A DNA stretch of 51,705 nt from a virus: positions 1-51,705 of the IMG/VR virus record IMGVR_UViG_3300048834_000253; one strand, 5' to 3'. Positions 39,274 through 46,742 of the stretch are shown here, one piece after another (position 1 is the stretch's first letter; each line of letters opens with the position of its first letter). Both the position numbers and the translations under genes were made by a program. The notes below the pieces were generated by a model. The model worked only from the letters and a program-made list of their open reading frames with translations. It was not told the DNA's origin and did no database searches.

Positions 39274-39726
39274 ATGCGACCAACGAAAGAGCAGATTGCC
39301 GAGCACTTTGACTACATGGCTGGCGCATTGATTCGCAAGACGACGGGAAAGCGCGGGTACGCCAGGCCAGACGGATATGTTTACGTGCGCCTGCATGGCA
39401 GGTCATATGGCGAGCATCGGCTGATCCATTTGCTGTTTACCGGCGAGTGGCCGCACCAAGTTGACCATGCGAATGGCGTTCGTAGTGATAACCGCCATGA
39501 GAACCTGCGTTCGGCCACACACGCTCAAAACTGCATGAATCGCAAACAGATTGGCGTCACAAGCAAAGGGTGCTACTGGCTGCCAAAGCGGCAGAGGTGG
39601 ATGGCTCAGATCGGCAGCGGCGGCAAGCGCAAAACCATTGGCTACTTCAGGACAGAGGCTGAGGCCGCAGCGGCATATGCCATGGCCGCAGAAGCCCTCC
39701 ACGGCCCGTTCAAGCGAACTTCCTAA
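39274..39726 (+). CDS. HNH-AP2 homing-type endonuclease 2
   Basis: This 150-residue protein is a paralogue of the 38292 product. It has HRLIHLLFTGEWPHQVDHANGVRSDNRHENLRSATHAQN as HNH core and a basic AP2-like C-terminal unit (GVTSKGCYWLPKRQRWMAQI, RKTIGYFRTEAEAAAAYAMAAE). AGGAGG precedes ATG 39274. It is enclosed by a 15-bp inverted repeat. It probably spreads by copying itself into phages that lack it. Confidence 0.9.
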   Translation: MRPTKEQIAEHFDYMAGALIRKTTGKRGYARPDGYVYVRLHGRSYGEHRLIHLLFTGEWPHQVDHANGVRSDNRHENLRSATHAQNCMNRKQIGVTSKGCYWLPKRQRWMAQIGSGGKRKTIGYFRTEAEAAAAYAMAAEALHGPFKRTS

Positions 39727-39747
39727 ATGCCGGAGATCAGCACCGGC

Positions 39748-39762
39748 CCTGTTCTGTGATGG
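39748..39762. repeat. 15-bp inverted repeat, right arm, flanking HNH 2
   Basis: CCTGTTCTGTGATGG is the exact reverse complement of 39242-39256. Confidence 0.6.
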
Positions 39763-39946
39763 TGAATGCCCGGTGGTGATGGGCTATGAGAAAGAGCAGT
39801 GCAACAAGCCGTTCCTGATTTCAGGACTGCACGGCAAGCCGGAGACACACCACCGGCCACCATCTTCAATTCGCCCAGCGCCTCTGCTTCGGTACGCGCT
39901 GGCTATCAACTATCCCCAAATATCTGGCAGCAGATATTCCACAAAC

Positions 39947-39970
39947 AGCCCTGCAATGCGGGGCTTTTTT
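39947..39970 (+). terminator. Intrinsic terminator-like hairpin
   Basis: AGCCC (39947-39951) pairs with GGGCT (39961-39965) around TGCAATGCG and is followed by six T. The next gene begins 13 nt later. Confidence 0.7.
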
Positions 39971-39982
39971 CATGGAGCAACT

Positions 39983-40696
39983 ATGGCCCACAAGCAATCG
40001 TGCACCGAGGAACGATTCCTCAAAGACGCGGCAGCTCACCATATGGAGGTGCTGCGCGATGACGGTGTGAACCGCCATTTGCGATTCAAGAATCCCGAAT
40101 CGAACGCCTACTGGTTCGACATCATCACTTGGCCCGGCACGCTGTGCGTTGACGGCGACATGGGCACCTTCGTGTTCCGGCGCCTGCATGACATGTTCGT
40201 GTTCTTCCGCACGGATCAGGAGCACTACGACCGGACGGGCCGCGCCGACCGGTTGGCGATCAACCCCAGCTACTGGGACGAAAAGCTGCGCGCGCCAGCG
40301 CCACGCGATGCCCAGGAATACTGCGCCGACAGCTTCCGCCAGCATGTCCAAGAGGCTTTCGACAGCTGGAAGGAGAGCAATCAGCCCGACGACGACGAAT
40401 GGACCACCGATGCCGACCGGCGCCAATTTGAAGAGCAGCGGGATGCGCTCTGGGCCGCGCTGAAAGAGGACGTGATGTCGTATGCCGATGACGGCTTGAT
40501 TCGCGCCTACGACGCGGCCCGCGACTTCCGCTGCGATGAGGTGCCGGGGTTCAACCTGGAGGACTGCTGGGAGTGGGACTGCCAGGTGTTCAAGTTCGAT
40601 TTCCTGTGGAACTGCTACGCCATCGCGTGGGGTATCAAGACCTACGACAAGGCGAAGCAGGCGGCGCAAGCAGCTCCGGAACTGCAGCAGGGCTGA
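39983..40696 (+). CDS. Conserved phage protein, unknown function
   Basis: This 237-residue acidic protein begins MAHKQSCTEERFLKDAAAHH and contains HLRFKNPESNAYWFDIITWPGTLCVDGDMGTFVFRRLHDMFVFF, a segment that I have seen in proteins of many proteobacterial phages without assigned function. Many Trp, Asp and Glu residues occur in the second half; no catalytic motif is clear. Acidic composition raises the possibility of DNA mimicry, without direct support. GGAG lies 5 nt before ATG 39983. A terminator ends 13 nt upstream. Confidence 0.75.
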   Translation: MAHKQSCTEERFLKDAAAHHMEVLRDDGVNRHLRFKNPESNAYWFDIITWPGTLCVDGDMGTFVFRRLHDMFVFFRTDQEHYDRTGRADRLAINPSYWDEKLRAPAPRDAQEYCADSFRQHVQEAFDSWKESNQPDDDEWTTDADRRQFEEQRDALWAALKEDVMSYADDGLIRAYDAARDFRCDEVPGFNLEDCWEWDCQVFKFDFLWNCYAIAWGIKTYDKAKQAAQAAPELQQG

Positions 40697-40700
40697 ACTC

Positions 40701-40910
40701 ATGGCCCGCAAGTTCCGCTGGACGCGCGCCCTCTACCGCCGCGCGCACCGCGAGGCCCGTGTCTATGACGGCTACGGGTTCATGTACCACAACGAGCCCG
40801 CCCTTGTCCGGCGCTGGCGCGAGCTGTGGGACCAGCACCCGCAGCACGAAGACCCGTTGACGCGGCCCAAGTGGCAGCGATACCGGCCAGACGACGGAAT
40901 CCCGTTCTGA
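40701..40910 (+). CDS. Small basic protein, unknown
   Basis: This 69-residue protein (MARKFRWTRALYRRAHREARVY) starts 5 nt after the previous stop and is rich in Arg and Trp, ending RYRPDDGIPF. It may bind nucleic acid or a partner. No family recognised. A terminator follows at once. Confidence 0.6.
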   Translation: MARKFRWTRALYRRAHREARVYDGYGFMYHNEPALVRRWRELWDQHPQHEDPLTRPKWQRYRPDDGIPF

Positions 40911-40920
40911 ATTCACACAG

Positions 40921-40940
40921 CCCGCCTAGCGGGTTTTTTT
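40921..40940 (+). terminator. Intrinsic terminator
   Basis: CCCGC-CTA-GCGGG (40921-40933) followed by seven T. It lies between the 40701 and 40962 genes in the plus operon. Confidence 0.85.
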
Positions 40941-40961
40941 ACGCCCGCAAGGAGGCCCCCC

Positions 40962-41321
40962 ATGCAGAACGTGCACCCCATCTTTCAGCAGGCCCTAGCA
41001 GGCATCGCACCGCCTGCCGACGCAAAGCACTGGCAGGCGATGTGCATCCGACTGCGCACAGAGCTGACGCTCTACGACGCTCCACAGCCGCCGCGTGGGC
41101 AATTCGCCTTCACCTACCGCCACCCCGAGCTGGGCACGCTGGAGTGCCACCTCGAAGGCGAGCGCGGCGACCCGGACATCGGGCAGCGCGACACGGCAAC
41201 GCTGTACAGCGCCTACCTGCGGGGGGTGGACATTGCCGACCGGCTGACCCGCGACGAAGTGGAAGCAATCGAACTTGCAGCGGTCAAACAACCACACCAG
41301 GAGCTACACCATGTTGATTGA
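40962..41321 (+). CDS. Small protein, unknown
   Basis: This 119-residue protein (MQNVHPIFQQALAGIAPPADAKHWQAM) has GQFAFTYRHPELGTLECHLEGERGDPD in the centre and a helical ending rich in Glu and Asp. AAGGAGG precedes the ATG. Similar proteins occur in phage early regions. Function unknown. Confidence 0.65.
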   Translation: MQNVHPIFQQALAGIAPPADAKHWQAMCIRLRTELTLYDAPQPPRGQFAFTYRHPELGTLECHLEGERGDPDIGQRDTATLYSAYLRGVDIADRLTRDEVEAIELAAVKQPHQELHHVD

Positions 41322-41600
41322 AATGAAAGGCTTTGTGTTCTGCCGTGCATCCGGCGGAAAAATCGAATTTGAACTCATGCCATGGGACTGCCGCTTGTGG
41401 GGCGAAACAGCACAAGACGGGCGAATCTTTGTCAAAGAGCACCTGACCACAGTCGAAGTGCCTGACGACTTCGACCCACGCCCCAGCAAGTCGCGGCACT
41501 GGAAGCCGAGAAGCAAAAGGCCCGCGCCGACTTCCAAGCTCGCATTACTGAGATTGACCGGCAGATTCAGAGCCTGATGGCAATTGAGGGGACAGCATGA
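41311..41600 (+). pseudogene. Small coiled-coil protein gene with a -1 frameshift in a C-run
   Basis: The first 57 codons (MLIEMKGFVFCRASGGKIEF to DDFDPR) read in one frame, which ends at 41577 after unconvincing Arg/Lys-rich residues. In the -1 frame from 41484, codons give QQVAALEAEKQKARADFQAR through SLMAIEGTA with TGA at 41598-41600, overlapping the next ATG in the usual ATGA. The second part is clearly protein-like and would form a coiled coil. One missing C in the four-C run at 41481-41484 explains the break. It may be a real mutation, an assembly error, or a programmed shift, although no typical slippery heptamer is seen. Confidence 0.7.
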
Positions 41601-41881
41601 ACACACACCCCAACCTCAGCACCGGCCTTTTCGTCTGCGCAATCTTCGCCGCTTTTTTCGCAGCGCAGCACTTGGACATGACCGACCACAGCGCAGAGCA
41701 CGCGCAGGCTCAAGAAATCGAGCAGCGCCTGAGCGAAGCAGAGCAGCAGCGCAGACGAGACACGGCAGCGCAGTACGCATGCGGGCCGCAGTCTGCTTAT
41801 GAGTGGATCACGCCCACAGTAGTGCAGTGCTACACGACACGGGGCAAGAAATCAGGCGCGGTGGAGGTAGCTGCGAAATGA
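41597..41881 (+). CDS. Small membrane-anchored protein, unknown
   Basis: This 94-residue protein has a hydrophobic N-terminal segment (LFVCAIFAAFFAAQHL, about 11-26), a Glu/Gln/Arg-rich coil (AQEIEQRLSEAEQQRRRD) and two Cys later. One membrane pass with a cytoplasmic or periplasmic coil is expected. ATG overlaps the preceding frame's stop. Function unknown. Confidence 0.6.
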   Translation: MNTHPNLSTGLFVCAIFAAFFAAQHLDMTDHSAEHAQAQEIEQRLSEAEQQRRRDTAAQYACGPQSAYEWITPTVVQCYTTRGKKSGAVEVAAK

Positions 41882-42201
41882 CCACACCAACCACAGACCG
41901 CGAACTGCTGGAGCTTGCGGCCAAGGCTGCGGGTTACGAATATGCCAAACACGGCGGGTACATCGTCGTTGATGGCATCCCTGGAAACTGGAACCCACTC
42001 ACCTACGACGGCGATGCGCTGCGGCTGGCGGTGAAGTTGAATCTCGGGATCAGCATCCCCGTGCATCAGACCATTCGTGCTGACGTTGTTTGCTTTCGTG
42101 ACGCTTCGGTAAATGTCAGAGAAGGCGGCGATGACCCCTACGCTGCAATCCGCCGCGCCATCGTCCGCGCAGCCGCCGCCATCGGGAAGGCAATGCCATG
42201 A
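41878..42201 (+). CDS. Conserved small phage protein, unknown
   Basis: This 107-residue protein (MTTPTTDRELLELAAKAAGYEY) contains the phage-type pattern GIPGNWNPLTYDGDALRLAVKLNL and ends AIRRAIVRAAAAIGKAMP. This composition is found in many accessory proteins of proteobacterial phages with unknown role. Coupled to both neighbours by ATGA. Confidence 0.7.
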   Translation: MTTPTTDRELLELAAKAAGYEYAKHGGYIVVDGIPGNWNPLTYDGDALRLAVKLNLGISIPVHQTIRADVVCFRDASVNVREGGDDPYAAIRRAIVRAAAAIGKAMP

Positions 42202-42455
42202 GCGAAGCCTACGCAGCAGCCCACATCGCGCAGGAACTCGGAATCACCGTCCTGGCAGACGACGTGCCGAAGATCGTTGCGGCAATCCACCGCGCCTATG
42301 CCGTCGGGCAGCGCGATGGCGCCGCCGCAGAGCGCGATGCATGTGCCCACATTGCCAAGGCCGTCAGCGACAAATACGCCATCGGCTACTACGGCAACGA
42401 AGTGGACACCGCCGACGAGATCGAGTCCTCCATCCGTGCCCGAGGTGCCGCATGA
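42198..42455 (+). CDS. Small helical protein, unknown
   Basis: This 85-residue protein has AAAHIAQELGITVLADDVPKIVAAIHRAYAVGQRDGAAAERD, mostly helical and acidic. Coupled by ATGA at both ends. No family recognised. Confidence 0.6.
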   Translation: MSEAYAAAHIAQELGITVLADDVPKIVAAIHRAYAVGQRDGAAAERDACAHIAKAVSDKYAIGYYGNEVDTADEIESSIRARGAA

Positions 42456-42556
42456 ACACCGCCCGCATGTTCCTGAGCGTGTACCGCTTGTACCGCACCT
42501 GCAACCCGCGCCGCGTGGCTATATCAGCCGCTTGGAGCGCTATCAGACGGGGGTGA
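42452..42556 (+). CDS. 34-residue basic protein
   Basis: MNTARMFLSVYRLYRTCNPR and 14 further residues form a very short basic protein whose ATG overlaps the previous stop. Similar short proteins with FLSVYRLYR occur in phages of Gram-negative bacteria. Role unknown. Confidence 0.5.
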   Translation: MNTARMFLSVYRLYRTCNPRRVAISAAWSAIRRG

Positions 42557-42557
42557 T

Positions 42558-42821
42558 ATGACACATCCAATGCTCCAAGAATCATGGGACGAAGCCGCAG
42601 CTTGCGCCCAGATCGAATACGACCAGAAACAATCTAAGGAGAGCACCAATGGACAACATGAAACTTTGGCAGTCGGTTTGTGTGACCGACCCGAAAGCAG
42701 TAAAGCCGATCACGGGGAAGCAGTACAAGGGCAACTCCCCAAAACCATATTGGGTTATCCAGCGGGCTACAGAGGTGTTCGGCCCCTGTGGCCTGGGCTG
42801 GGGAGTGCAGATCCTTTCTGA
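42558..42821 (+). CDS. Doubtful small ORF overlapping the annealing protein gene
   Basis: An 87-codon frame (MTHPMLQESWDEAAACAQIEYD) starts right after the 34-residue gene. The first 35 residues look protein-like, but the rest overlaps the next gene by 173 bp and looks like out-of-frame sequence. It may be a remnant of a small gene whose end was lost. Confidence 0.3.
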   Translation: MTHPMLQESWDEAAACAQIEYDQKQSKESTNGQHETLAVGLCDRPESSKADHGEAVQGQLPKTILGYPAGYRGVRPLWPGLGSADPF

Positions 42822-43308
42822 GCGATTTGAGCGCTTCGGGGATGAAGCCCTGCACATCGCCCATGTCATGGTCTGGTACATGCAGGACGGCAAGCGCTGC
42901 GAGATTGAGCAGATGGGACAAACCCGCGCCGCGTACATCTCAGCCGCAGGCAAACACATCGTGGACGAGGACGCCCCCAAGAAGTCGGCCACGGACGGAA
43001 TGGTGAAGTGCTTGTCCATGCTGGGTTTTGCTGGGGACATTTTCAGCGGCCAGTGGGACGACTCCAAATACGTTGCATGGGCAGCGGAGGAAACCAAGCG
43101 CCGCGAGATGCCCACCATCACAGAGAAGCAGGCCGCAGACGTTGTCGCGCTGATTCAGGAAGTCGGTGCAGACAAGGTCGCATTCCTTGCATGGGTGGAA
43201 AAGATGGCGGGCCACCCCGTACCGACAGAGCAAGACATTCCAGCCGCCGCGCTGGACACCGTTACCAAAACCCTCGAAAAGAAACGCACTCAGAAAGCAG
43301 CAGCATGA
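42649..43308 (+). CDS. Rad52-like single-strand annealing protein (probable)
   Basis: This 219-residue protein has the pattern of phage Rad52-superfamily annealing proteins: VKPITGKQYKGNSPKPYWVIQRATEVFGPCGLGWGVQIL, HVMVWYMQDGKRCEIEQMGQT, then DEDAPKKSATDGMVKCLSMLGFAGDIFSGQWDDSKYV. It would anneal complementary single strands during phage recombination. AAGGAG precedes the ATG, and the gene is coupled to ssb, the usual partner. The C-terminal 60 residues are helical and variable. Family assignment is by pattern only. Confidence 0.65.
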   Translation: MDNMKLWQSVCVTDPKAVKPITGKQYKGNSPKPYWVIQRATEVFGPCGLGWGVQILSERFERFGDEALHIAHVMVWYMQDGKRCEIEQMGQTRAAYISAAGKHIVDEDAPKKSATDGMVKCLSMLGFAGDIFSGQWDDSKYVAWAAEETKRREMPTITEKQAADVVALIQEVGADKVAFLAWVEKMAGHPVPTEQDIPAAALDTVTKTLEKKRTQKAAA

Positions 43309-43703
43309 ACAACATCACGATCACCGGAACCCTTGGACGCGACATGGAGCAGCGCGTAATGCCAAACGGCGACCCCGTAGGCAATTTCTCAGTAGCAGAC
43401 AGCCAAGGCCGCGAAAAGCCCACGATCTGGTGGAACTGCCAGCTTTTTGGCAAGCGAGTATCTGCCCTTGCGCCCTATCTCATGAAGGGCCAGCAAGTGA
43501 CCGTGGCAGGCACTGTGACAGAGCGCGAGTGGACGGACAAAGAAGGCGGCAAGCGAAAGCAGATGGACGTGCGCGTGAATGACATTGCATTACAGGGTGG
43601 AAAGCGCGATCAGTCGGAAGCACCGCGCCAACCTATGGCGTCAGCACCTGCGACCACCTTTGCAGGCGGTTTCCCGAATGATGAAGACCCGATTCCATTC
43701 TGA
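43305..43703 (+). CDS. ssb: Single-stranded DNA-binding protein
   Basis: This 132-residue protein has the OB fold of SSB: NNITITGTLGRDMEQRVMPNG, VGNFSVADSQGRE, WWNCQLFGKRVSALAPYLMKGQQVTVAGTV, and RKQMDVRVNDIALQG. The flexible end finishes in DEDPIPF, the acidic tip that SSB uses to recruit partners. It would coat single strands and work with the annealing protein encoded just upstream (ATGA overlap). Confidence 0.95.
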   Translation: MNNITITGTLGRDMEQRVMPNGDPVGNFSVADSQGREKPTIWWNCQLFGKRVSALAPYLMKGQQVTVAGTVTEREWTDKEGGKRKQMDVRVNDIALQGGKRDQSEAPRQPMASAPATTFAGGFPNDEDPIPF

Positions 43704-43705
43704 CC

Positions 43706-43879
43706 ATGGCCCAACGCGATTACAAGCGGTACGCCCAGACGCCCAAGGGCAAGGCCGCAAGAGCCAGGGCGCACGCTAAGTACATCGCAAAACGGCGTGA
43801 ACTGAATCAACAACCGAAGGCCAGCACTGCCGCAGTCGCTGGCCTTATTACTTCATGGGGGCGCAATGGCAATCCCTGA
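43706..43879 (+). CDS. Small basic protein, unknown
   Basis: This 57-residue protein (MAQRDYKRYAQTPKGKAARA) is very basic. Its end overlaps the next gene by 14 bp and its last third lies over a hairpin. The composition resembles small HNH-associated or nucleic-acid-binding phage proteins. Existence is plausible from the start 3 nt after the ssb stop. Confidence 0.45.
   Translation: MAQRDYKRYAQTPKGKAARARAHAKYIAKRRELNQQPKASTAAVAGLITSWGRNGNP
43817..43846 (+). terminator. Hairpin, possible weak terminator
   Basis: AAGGCCAGC (43817-43825) and GCTGGCCTT (43838-43846) pair, with an inner ACTG/CAGT. It is followed by ATTACTTC only, so termination may be weak. Confidence 0.5.
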
Positions 43880-44084
43880 CCTGAGCGATACCGAGAAGAT
43901 GGCCTTGATTGGCCGTCAGACGGTTCTGAGAAAAGCACGACGCGAAGCAGCGCAAAAGATACGTGATCGGATCGTCCCGATATGCAACGCCTTTGACAGC
44001 GGGCATGACTGGGACTTGTCTGGAATCGTCCCGCTGATTGAGGAAATCAACAGGATCAATCACGCACTGAACGAGCTTTGCTAA
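43866..44084 (+). CDS. Small helical protein, unknown
   Basis: This 72-residue protein (MAIPDLSDTEKMALIGRQTVL) is helical with VLRKARREAAQKIRDRIVPICNAFDSGHDW and a conserved-looking LIEEINRINHALNELC end. No family recognised. A strong terminator follows. Confidence 0.6.
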   Translation: MAIPDLSDTEKMALIGRQTVLRKARREAAQKIRDRIVPICNAFDSGHDWDLSGIVPLIEEINRINHALNELC

Positions 44085-44095
44085 ACCCACACCCC

Positions 44096-44118
44096 AGCCC
44101 GCACCAGCGGGCTTTTTT
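44096..44118 (+). terminator. Intrinsic terminator
   Basis: AGCCCGC-ACCA-GCGGGCT with six T (44113-44118). It lies between the 43866 gene and the methyltransferase. Confidence 0.9.
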
Positions 44119-44129
44119 ATGGATAACCA

Positions 44130-44872
44130 ATGCAAATCGCATCCGAAGTTCTCGCCGTTCTCAGTGCCGCCCAGGTGGATGGCTGTCATGTCGCACTCAC
44201 CGGTCAACTAGACCGCAAGCTGTATGAGCGCACAAACAAGGTTCTGGAGGCTGCTGGAGGCAAGTGGAACCGCAAGGCGCGTGCCCATGTCTTCGACGGC
44301 GATGCGGCAGAGCGGATGGACCAGATCATCCTCAGTGGCTCTGTCGAAGTGCCAAAGGATGAATTCAACTTCTTCCCCTCACCACCGGCTGTGATTGAAC
44401 GCCTGATGGAACTGGCCGACATTGAGCCAGGCATGCGCGTGCTGGAGCCCAGTGCGGGACAGGGCGCAATTGTGCATTGGCCTGCGCCGAGGCGGGCGCC
44501 CTGGTGGACTGTTGCGAGCTGATGGCAGCGAACCACGAGCACCTACTGAAGTTGCCGGGCCTGCGCATTGTGGAGCGTCGGGACTTCCTGGCCGCGCCAC
44601 CAGACCAGACCTACGATCGTGTGGTGATGAACCCGCCATTCCTCAAGCAAGCAGACATCAAGCACGTCACCCACGCGCACAAGTTCTTGAAGCCGGGGGG
44701 GCTGCTGGTGTCTGTCATGGCGGCCGGTGTCACTTTTCGCACAGATGCCAGCACCAAGGCATTTCTCGCCCTGGTCGAAGAGCGCGGCGGCCATGTCGAG
44801 CCGCTACCAGAAAACTCCTTCAAGACCAGCGGCACCGGCGTCAATACGGTGATTGCGGTCATACCTGCATGA
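44130..44872 (+). pseudogene. Frameshifted DNA N6-adenine-type methyltransferase
   Basis: The first part (44130 to about 44475) encodes an N-terminal unit (QLDRKLYERTNKVLEAAGGKWNRKARAHVF) and SAM-binding motif I (VLEPSAGQGAI). The rest (from about 44477 to 44872, -1 frame) continues ACAEAGALVDCCELMAAN, motif IV NPPF (DRVVMNPPFLKQ) and HKFLKPGGLLVSVMAAGV. Together they form one class I methyltransferase with an NPPF active site as in adenine-N6 enzymes. One lost base near 44470-44480 splits it. As it stands the protein would stop at 44522 without motif IV. Disabled gene, sequencing error or phase variation are all possible. Confidence 0.85.
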
Positions 44873-44879
44873 GGCCGTC

Positions 44880-45149
44880 ATGACCACTCTACCCCCCCCG
44901 CAAAAACTGCGCCTGAAACACGAAACCAAGCGCTTGATGCTGCGCCGCAAGCTGTGGCGCCGCCGCGCCCTTGACGCAGCCCTTGAACTCGCCACCTGGC
45001 CGCCCGGCAAGCCCGACCGCGAGAAATGCGAGGCCGAGGTGCACAAGACCATCAACAAGCTGCGCCAGTGGTTCCGAGATCCCCGCGCGTCGCTGGTGAT
45101 TCAGGCGGTGCAGCGCAGAGCGGTTGCCGCGTTTCGCTCGCGGTCATAA
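44880..45149 (+). CDS. Small basic protein, unknown
   Basis: This 89-residue protein (MTTLPPPQKLRLKHETKRLML) is very rich in Arg and Lys with ALELATWPPGKPDREKCEAEVHKTINKLRQWF. It starts 7 nt after the methyltransferase stop. It may bind nucleic acid. A terminator follows. Confidence 0.6.
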   Translation: MTTLPPPQKLRLKHETKRLMLRRKLWRRRALDAALELATWPPGKPDREKCEAEVHKTINKLRQWFRDPRASLVIQAVQRRAVAAFRSRS

Positions 45150-45157
45150 CCAACCCA

Positions 45158-45181
45158 GCCACCCGACGAGGTGGCTTTTTT
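45158..45181 (+). terminator. Intrinsic terminator
   Basis: GCCACC-CGACGA-GGTGGC followed by six T. Confidence 0.88.
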
Positions 45182-45186
45182 ACGCC

Positions 45187-45516
45187 ATGACCAAATCCAA
45201 GTCCCCAATCAACTTCCTCGACCCATCCACCCTGCGCATCGTTGACGAACCCTACAAAGACGGGCGATCAATCCCGGTGTCAAAGTACGAAGCCATCTTC
45301 TCTGCCCTCAAGCCGAACCAGCGCATGGTGTGCCCGAACGGTTCAGCCAGCCGCCTATCTGCCCAGCTTCGCAACTGGCTGGAAAAGAAGGGCCACAAAG
45401 AACCCATCGTTCGCGCCAGGGAGCGGTGCGATGACGGAGAGGGTGGCGTCCGGTGGATCAAGGAAGCTGAAAAGCCCAAGAGCGTGTGGCGCGGCCTGGA
45501 GAAGAAAGCAGCATGA
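45187..45516 (+). CDS. Conserved small phage protein, unknown
   Basis: This 109-residue protein (MTKSKSPINFLDPSTLRIVD) has PVSKYEAIFSALKPNQRMVCPNGSASRLSAQLRNWLEKKG, a helical pattern suggesting a DNA- or RNA-binding fold, and a basic end. The ATG directly follows a terminator and lacks a strong Shine-Dalgarno sequence. Function unknown. Confidence 0.6.
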   Translation: MTKSKSPINFLDPSTLRIVDEPYKDGRSIPVSKYEAIFSALKPNQRMVCPNGSASRLSAQLRNWLEKKGHKEPIVRARERCDDGEGGVRWIKEAEKPKSVWRGLEKKAA

Positions 45517-46004
45517 GCACGCTACTCGACTACCTCAAACCCCGCGTGAAAGAGGATGCCGACTGCTGGATCTGGCAGCTTGGATTGACCAGCAATTGCA
45601 CCCCCACAATGCACCCCACCGGGCACAAACAGACTTCCGTGCGGCGGTGGATGGCGCAGCAGATGGGCAAAGCTATCCCTGCAAACCACGTCGCCACAAA
45701 CACTTGCGGTAATCCTCAGTGCGTTGCACCCGATCACCTGCTGATTGCATCGCGCAGCAAGCTGGGCAAGATGACAGATGCACGCACGGGGTTTACGCGC
45801 ACCCCGCAGCGCCGGAAAAAGATTTCCGACAGCAAGCGTGCCACGGCCAAGCTCAATCCCGAAGCGGTGCGCGCCATTCGCGCAGCGAAAAGCTCGGTGC
45901 AAGTCGCGCAGGAATACGGCATTGCCAAAGCCACTGCGATCCGCATCCGAGCTTATGAAAGCTGGCGAGACTACAGCAGCCCATTCGCTGCGTTGATGGG
46001 TTAG
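45513..46004 (+). CDS. HNH-type endonuclease with C-terminal helix-turn-helix
   Basis: This 163-residue protein has CWIWQLGLTSNCTPTMHP early, then VATNTCGNPQCVAPDHLLIASRS, the CGNxxCVxPxHL pattern of phage HNH endonucleases. The C-terminal part (LNPEAVRAIRAAKSSVQVAQEYGIAKATAIRIRAYESWRD) is a helix-turn-helix that would bind DNA. It is coupled to the upstream gene by ATGA. Probably a mobile endonuclease. Confidence 0.8.
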   Translation: MSTLLDYLKPRVKEDADCWIWQLGLTSNCTPTMHPTGHKQTSVRRWMAQQMGKAIPANHVATNTCGNPQCVAPDHLLIASRSKLGKMTDARTGFTRTPQRRKKISDSKRATAKLNPEAVRAIRAAKSSVQVAQEYGIAKATAIRIRAYESWRDYSSPFAALMG

Positions 46005-46008
46005 GCAA

Positions 46009-46464
46009 ATGAAAAAGCAATCAGCCTACTCCCGCAAACGCTGGCAAGCTGACCCGCTGGCATCCCTGCGCCTGCTAGACCGCGCCCGGCCATTTGATGC
46101 GGGCGACACCACAGAGCAGCACATCAAGACCCGCGCCGCGTTTGAGCGACTGGCAGACGGCACCGCAGACAACGACGATTTCGACCGCGTGGCGATGGCG
46201 CTGAATCTTGCCAAGATTCGGGCGCTGGAAATTGATCGTGGCCTGGCTGACCTGCTCGAAGTCGGGCAAGAGGCAATGACAGCAGTCAGAAAGCGGCATG
46301 ACAAGTGGGCGAAGTGGGAAGTGCTGCCAGCAGAGCGCACGGCCATCGTTGACGCATTGGACGCACACGAAGCCATCACAGACGCCAGCAGCCCATTGCA
46401 GATGTATGAAGCGCTGGATGTGGTGCGGCGCAGTGTGTTGAAGAACATGAGGAACGCAGCATGA
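46009..46464 (+). CDS. Conserved small phage protein, unknown
   Basis: This 151-residue helical protein (MKKQSAYSRKRWQADPLASL) has DDFDRVAMALNLAKIRALEID and LQMYEALDVVRRSVLKNMRNAA. I have seen similar sequences in proteobacterial phages as hypothetical proteins. No catalytic motif. Confidence 0.65.
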   Translation: MKKQSAYSRKRWQADPLASLRLLDRARPFDAGDTTEQHIKTRAAFERLADGTADNDDFDRVAMALNLAKIRALEIDRGLADLLEVGQEAMTAVRKRHDKWAKWEVLPAERTAIVDALDAHEAITDASSPLQMYEALDVVRRSVLKNMRNAA

Positions 46465-46742
46465 CAACCAAAGGACACGAAATGACAGACCAATTTTCCC
46501 CCGCCGACATGGCAACAGCATCCGCCGATGGATTCCGCGCCAGAGATGCCGAAGTGGCGAAGCTCAAAGGCCAGCGCGCCGTGCTGTGTTCGCTGCTGCG
46601 CGAGTGCCTGCCGGTGATTGATGCGCTGATGCAGATGCCCGGAGACGACGACAGCGACGCACGCTTGAATGGGCTGGCAGGCCGTATCACGGGCGCGCTG
46701 AATGCGCTGGCAGAGGATCAGGTGAAGGGTGGTGAGTCGTGA
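46461..46742 (+). CDS. Small helical protein, unknown
   Basis: This protein is 93 residues from ATG 46461 (overlapping the previous stop) or 86 from the inner ATG (MTDQFSPADMATASADGF). It has DAEVAKLKGQRAVLCSLLRECLPVIDALMQM and may form a coiled coil. No family recognised. Confidence 0.6.
   Translation: MTTKGHEMTDQFSPADMATASADGFRARDAEVAKLKGQRAVLCSLLRECLPVIDALMQMPGDDDSDARLNGLAGRITGALNALAEDQVKGGES

Larger units (their letters stand above)
39727..39982 (+). other. Gene-free stretch after HNH 2
   Basis: No gene is visible. It holds GAGATCAGCACCGGCC at 39733-39748 (shared in two parts with 38837-38857), the right arm of the 15-bp inverted repeat, a small dyad ATATCTG/CAGATAT (39920-39937) and a terminator at 39947-39970. 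Confidence 0.6.
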
